NCBI GenBank assembly: GCA_965216905.1 | Contig: OZ244213.1 | Span: 1,178,001-1,242,000, forward strand | Reading direction: 5' to 3' | Length of the DNA stretch: 64,000 bases | Origin: G965216905 sp965216905 | Lineage (GTDB): Bacteria > Actinomycetota > Acidimicrobiia > Spongiisociales > ZC4RG35 | Shown here: positions 60,445 through 64,000 of the stretch, piece by piece | Layout of the letters: each line of letters opens with the position of its first letter | Numbering within the stretch: the stretch's first letter is position 1 | Made by a program: the position numbers and the translations under genes | Notes under the pieces: model-generated | Database searches by the model: none | What the model was told of the DNA's origin: nothing | What the model saw: the letters and a program-made list of their open reading frames with translations, nothing else

Positions 60445-62391
60445 TCAGTCGGTCGGAGACTGGGCCTTGGCAGCGATCTCGTTGACGATGGACTCGTTGG
60501 CGAGGGTGGTGACGTCGCCGAGTTGACGGTTCTCTGAGATGTCCTGCAGGAGCCGGCGCATGATCTTCCCCGATCGGGTCTTGGGAAGGTCGGGGGTGAA
60601 CACGATCGACTTCGGCTTGGCGATGGGACCGAGGGTGGTGGCCACGTGATTGCGGAGGTCGCCCATCAACTGCTCGTCGCCCTCCTCGGAACCCCGCAGC
60701 GTGACGAACGCGGCGATCGCCTGACCGGTGAGTTCGTCCTTCCGACCCACCACCGCCGCCTCCGCCACCCGCGGGTGAGACACGAGCGCCGACTCGACCT
60801 CGGTGGTCGAGATGTTGTGCCCGGACACCAGCATGATGTCGTCGACCCGGCCCAGCAGCCAGAAGTAGGCGTCGTCGTCTCGTTTGGCGCCGTCCCCAGG
60901 GAAGTACCGCCCCGGGAACTTGCTCCAATAGGTCTCGACAAACCGTTCGTCATCGCCCCAGATCGTCCGAGCCATCGACGGCCACGGGCGATCGATCACC
61001 AGGAATCCACCACCGGGAATCCCCACGTCGGTCCCAGACTCGTCCACCACGCTCGCCTTGATGCCGGGAAATGGTCGGGTCGCCGACCCCGGCTTGGTGG
61101 CGGTGACCCCGGGGAGCGGGGTCAGCATGATCCCACCGGTCTCCGTCTGCCACCACGTGTCGACGATCGGGCAGCGCTCGCCACCGATGTTGACGTGGTA
61201 CCAGATCCATGCCTCGGGATTGATGGGTTCGCCCACCGTCCCCAGCAGTCGCAGGGAACTCAGGTCGTGGCGGGCCGGATACTCGTCGCCCCACTTCATG
61301 AAGGCCCGGATGGCCGTCGGGGCGGTGTAGAGGATCGTGACGCGGTAGTCCTCGACGATCTGCCACAACCGGTCGAAGTCGGGATGGTTGGGAGCGCCTT
61401 CGTACATCACGGAGGTGGTGCGATTGGCCAGCGGCCCGTAGACGATGTAGCTGTGCCCGGTGACCCATCCGACGTCGGCCGCGCACCAGTAGACGTCGTC
61501 GTCCGGCTTGACGTCGAACACGTACGAATGTGTTGTCGTGATACCGGTGAGATAGCCGCCCTGCGTGTGGACGATGCCCTTCGGCTTCCCGGTCGTTCCC
61601 GACGTATAGAGGATGTAGAGCGGGTCCTCGGCATTCAGGTGCACCGGCTCGCACGCGGTGTCCCGTCCATCGACGAGATCGTGCCACCACACGTCACGGC
61701 CCTCGGACATCGTGACGTCGTTCTCGGTCCTCCGGACGACGACCACCGTCTCGACATCGGGGGTCCGGGCGAGGGCGACGTCGGCGTTCGCCTTGAGCGG
61801 AACGACGTTGCCCGCCCGCCACGAACCGTCCTGAGTGATGACGACTTTGGCGTCGGCATCGAGGATGCGGCTGGCCAGCGCATCCGAGGAGAATCCTCCG
61901 AACACGACCGAATGCACGAGTCCGAGCCGGGCACACGCCAGCATGGCGATCGGCAGTTCGGGGATCATCCCCATGTAGATGGCGACGCGGTCTCCCCGCT
62001 CCAACCCCAGCGACCTCAGTCCGTTGGCGAACCGGCCGACCTCGTCGGCGAGCTGACGATACGTGATGTCGCGTGTGTCGCCCGGCTCGCCGATCCAGTG
62101 GTAGGCGACCTGATCGCCGTGGTCGTCCAGATGCCGGTCGAGGCAGTTGTACGAGACGTTGAGCACGCCGTCCTCGAACCACTTGTAGAAAGGCGGGTTG
62201 GAATCGTCGAGGCCCTCGGTCGGCTCCTCGTACCACGTGATCCGCTGGAGCGCCTGCTGCTTCCAGAAGGCTTCGTAGTCGGCCTCGGCCTCCTCATGGA
62301 TACCCGGCCGCGCGTTCGCCTGTGCGGCGAAGTCCGACGGGGGAGGAAAACTGCGATCTTCTCGCAGTAGGTTCTCGAGTGTCTCGCTCAC
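60445..62391 (-). CDS. acs: Acetyl-CoA synthetase
   Basis: A 648-residue ligase making acetyl-CoA from acetate, ATP and CoA. YTSGTTGKPKGIVHTQGGYL is the AMP-binding loop; DTWWQTETGG and the C-terminal LPKTRSGKIMRRLL with the acetylatable catalytic Lys are conserved. The GTG at 62391 with AGAGGAG upstream is preferred to the long open frame, which would overlap the divergent thioesterase. Divergent from that gene across 129 bp. Confidence 0.96.
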   Translation of the reverse strand: MSETLENLLREDRSFPPPSDFAAQANARPGIHEEAEADYEAFWKQQALQRITWYEEPTEGLDDSNPPFYKWFEDGVLNVSYNCLDRHLDDHGDQVAYHWIGEPGDTRDITYRQLADEVGRFANGLRSLGLERGDRVAIYMGMIPELPIAMLACARLGLVHSVVFGGFSSDALASRILDADAKVVITQDGSWRAGNVVPLKANADVALARTPDVETVVVVRRTENDVTMSEGRDVWWHDLVDGRDTACEPVHLNAEDPLYILYTSGTTGKPKGIVHTQGGYLTGITTTHSYVFDVKPDDDVYWCAADVGWVTGHSYIVYGPLANRTTSVMYEGAPNHPDFDRLWQIVEDYRVTILYTAPTAIRAFMKWGDEYPARHDLSSLRLLGTVGEPINPEAWIWYHVNIGGERCPIVDTWWQTETGGIMLTPLPGVTATKPGSATRPFPGIKASVVDESGTDVGIPGGGFLVIDRPWPSMARTIWGDDERFVETYWSKFPGRYFPGDGAKRDDDAYFWLLGRVDDIMLVSGHNISTTEVESALVSHPRVAEAAVVGRKDELTGQAIAAFVTLRGSEEGDEQLMGDLRNHVATTLGPIAKPKSIVFTPDLPKTRSGKIMRRLLQDISENRQLGDVTTLANESIVNEIAAKAQSPTD

Positions 62392-62520
62392 GGCGGGTCT
62401 CCTCTCCGCCCGCCGGACCGGCGGGCACCGGCTTTCGTTATCGACGACCAACCTTACGTCCCGTGCCGAAATCGAGCCATGTGACGGCCACTCGCCGGAG
62501 GGCGCAGTAGGTTCTCCCAG

Positions 62521-62955
62521 GTGCGGCCCGTCGTCTACACCCGGAAGGTTCGATACTCGGACACCGACGCCCAGGGCATCGTGTTCAATGCCAACTACCT
62601 CCGCTATCTGGACGACGCCCAGACCGACATGTTCGAGGCGATGGGTCTGGGCGGGCTGATATTCCGTGATCGCGGCTTCGAATGGGTCGTCGCCCGAACC
62701 GAGATCGACTACCGCTCGACCGCCACCCTCGGCGAAGTCCTGCGGACCGAGGTGCACGTATCCGACCGTGGCAATACCTCGTTCACCGTACGGGGGAGGA
62801 TCGTCGTGGAGACCGAGGATCGAGTCGTGGCCGAATCCCGGCAGGTTCAGGTCGTCGTCGATGCGGTCTCGTTTCAACCGACACCGATTCCGGACTTCTT
62901 CATCGATGCGATCACCGCGGTCCAGGGTGAGCCGCCCTCGGACGGCCGTCGATGA
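62521..62955 (+). CDS. YbgC/4HBT-type acyl-CoA thioesterase
   Basis: A 144-residue hotdog thioesterase. RYSDTDAQGIVFNANYLRYLDDAQ holds the catalytic Asp of the YbgC/4-hydroxybenzoyl-CoA class. TAGGTT ends seven bases before the GTG start, indicating a leaderless message. It overlaps the dehalogenase gene by four bases. Confidence 0.9.
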   Translation: MRPVVYTRKVRYSDTDAQGIVFNANYLRYLDDAQTDMFEAMGLGGLIFRDRGFEWVVARTEIDYRSTATLGEVLRTEVHVSDRGNTSFTVRGRIVVETEDRVVAESRQVQVVVDAVSFQPTPIPDFFIDAITAVQGEPPSDGRR

Positions 62956-63623
62956 AACCGGTGTTGATCTTCGACGTCAACGAGACGCTCCTCGACCTCG
63001 CGCCGATGCGGGCCGTCTTCACCGACCTGTTCGGCTCGCCCGAGCCGCTCGGCGAGTGGTTCGCCCGGCTGCTCCACGGCTCGCTCGTGGCCAACCACCT
63101 CGACGACTACCGGACGTTCGGTTCCATCGGTGTCCGGGCGCTCCTGGGGCTGGCCGCTCGCCGCGGGGTGGAACTCGACGAGGCGCAGGCGCGGGATGCG
63201 GCGGCGACCATCCGGGATCTCCCGCCACACCCGGAAGTGCCCGGTGCACTCGGTCGCCTCCACACGGCCGGATTCCGACTGGCGACGCTGACGAACGGCG
63301 ATCCCGAGGCGGTCGGCACCCAGCTCGCCAACGCATCCCTCGACCAGCTGATCGAGGCTGCGCTGAGCGTCGAAGCGAGCCGGCGCTTCAAACCGGACCC
63401 GGCGCCATACGTCTGGGCCTGCCGTCATCTGGACGTGCGCCCGGCGAATGCGATGCTGGTGGCCGCCCACGACTGGGACATCGCCGGAGCGCACCGAGTG
63501 GGCATGAAGACCGCCTTCGTGATGCGGCCGGGGGTGCGATGGAACCTCCCCGGGGAGCCTCCCGGACTCGTCGTCGAGGACCTCCTCGACCTGACCCGAC
63601 TACTGACGGAGGACGACACGTGA
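62952..63623 (+). CDS. HAD-type (S)-2-haloacid dehalogenase-like hydrolase
   Basis: A 223-residue HAD hydrolase. Motif I is FDVNETLLDL with Asp8 as nucleophile, as in haloacid dehalogenases (N-E-T-L after the Asp-Val). LTNGD is motif II, RFKPDPAPY carries the motif III Lys, and AAHDWDIAGA is motif IV. It may remove halogen from 2-haloacids or act on another small substrate. The ATG overlaps the thioesterase stop and the end overlaps the nitroreductase start. Confidence 0.88.
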   Translation: MKPVLIFDVNETLLDLAPMRAVFTDLFGSPEPLGEWFARLLHGSLVANHLDDYRTFGSIGVRALLGLAARRGVELDEAQARDAAATIRDLPPHPEVPGALGRLHTAGFRLATLTNGDPEAVGTQLANASLDQLIEAALSVEASRRFKPDPAPYVWACRHLDVRPANAMLVAAHDWDIAGAHRVGMKTAFVMRPGVRWNLPGEPPGLVVEDLLDLTRLLTEDDT

Positions 63624-64000
63624 TTCACCCCTCGGAAGAAACCTATGCTTCATTGCTGGCCCTGCGAACGGTTCGAAGGTTCCGCTCTGAGCCGGTGGGC
63701 GAATCGGACCTCCATCGGATCCTCGAGGCCGGACGATGGACGGGCAGCGCCAAGAACCGGCAGGACTGGACCCTGCTCGTGCTCACCGAACGGGCCCGAA
63801 TCGATGAGCTGCGGGCGTGCGGCGACTTCACGATGCCGCTCGAAACGGCCACCGCAGTCCTCTGCCCCATCCGCCATCCGAGCGGCTACCCATGGGACAT
63901 GGGCAGGGTGTCGCAAAACCTGATGCTGGCCGCCGCGGCCATCGGGGTGGGCTCGTGCCCGGTGACCCTTCACGACGAAGACTGCGGTCGCGCCGTCCTG
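63620..64000 (+). CDS. Nitroreductase-family flavoprotein, C-terminus cut by window edge
   Basis: 127 codons are visible from the GTG at 63620, which overlaps the dehalogenase stop. LLALRTVRRFRSEPV is the FMN-phosphate-binding start; RWTGSAKNRQDWTLLVLTE and GRVSQNLMLAAAAIGVGSCPVTL are typical of the family. Members reduce nitro groups, quinones or other acceptors with NAD(P)H. It is the third member of a coupled operon with the thioesterase and dehalogenase. Confidence 0.88.
   Translation, partial: MIHPSEETYASLLALRTVRRFRSEPVGESDLHRILEAGRWTGSAKNRQDWTLLVLTERARIDELRACGDFTMPLETATAVLCPIRHPSGYPWDMGRVSQNLMLAAAAIGVGSCPVTLHDEDCGRAVL

Overview
The window is high-GC DNA packed with genes: 62 complete protein genes, one gene cut by each edge, no RNA genes, no insertion sequences and no CRISPR array. 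The gene set points to an actinobacterium. It has a WhiB protein, a PstSCAB-PhoU-PhoP/PhoR block with an 11-nt direct-repeat PHO box, the three-subunit PurS/PurQ/PurL FGAM synthase, many GTG starts, four-base GTGA/ATGA gene overlaps, and many starts that look leaderless (TANNNT a few bases before the start codon). S-layer-homology repeats of the type CPDDPVTRGEMAAFLVRA and no mycobacterial or streptomycete hallmarks suggest class Acidimicrobiia or a relative; that placement is inference.

Layout. 1-6052 (minus): an exported beta-propeller-like protein and a CapA-type phosphoesterase, then an Aap-type amino-acid ABC transporter (binding protein, two permeases, ATPase). 6182-11420: a PH-like membrane protein, an SDR enzyme and a peptide-type ABC importer whose binding protein is divergent from its two permeases. 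11501-12416: an ECF sigma factor overlapping a small membrane protein. 12470-25077 (minus): polyphosphate kinase, PHO box, pstS-pstC-pstA-pstB-phoU-phoP-phoR, then glycerate 2-kinase, with dxs close behind. 25172-26746 (minus): an XRE/DUF2975-like regulatory pair behind a strong promoter whose spacer is a palindrome, and a TetR regulator. 26857-31238: an SLH surface protein, a LigB/DODA-type dioxygenase with its own operator-bearing promoter, an S51-peptidase-like protein with a cysteinyl-tRNA-synthetase-like tail, and a hydrolase. 31471-35895: an ECF sigma factor, a PlsC-like acyltransferase, a CarH-like B12 regulator divergent from a WhiB gene, a membrane protein and CorA.

De novo purine synthesis dominates the second half in three blocks: purA-purD (35950-38471), purB-thioesterase-purC-purS-purQ-purL (41253-47008) and purF-purM (55597-58010). 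purH, purN, purE and purK are not here. Between the blocks lie a DGPF protein, a YcaQ-like protein, two small exported proteins, an ECF sigma/zinc anti-sigma/ABC exporter module (47141-50428), phosphofructokinase, an MFS transporter, a surface protein and a crotonase. The right end has a class III aminotransferase, a lipoprotein, acetyl-CoA synthetase, and a coupled trio of thioesterase, haloacid dehalogenase and nitroreductase cut by the edge.

The most interesting spot is 33091-34248. A BldC/excisionase-type HTH is fused to a cobalamin domain carrying the W-x9-EH light-sensor motif. An inverted repeat lies exactly between the -35 and -10 of the divergent whiB gene, suggesting a B12- or light-controlled WhiB switch.
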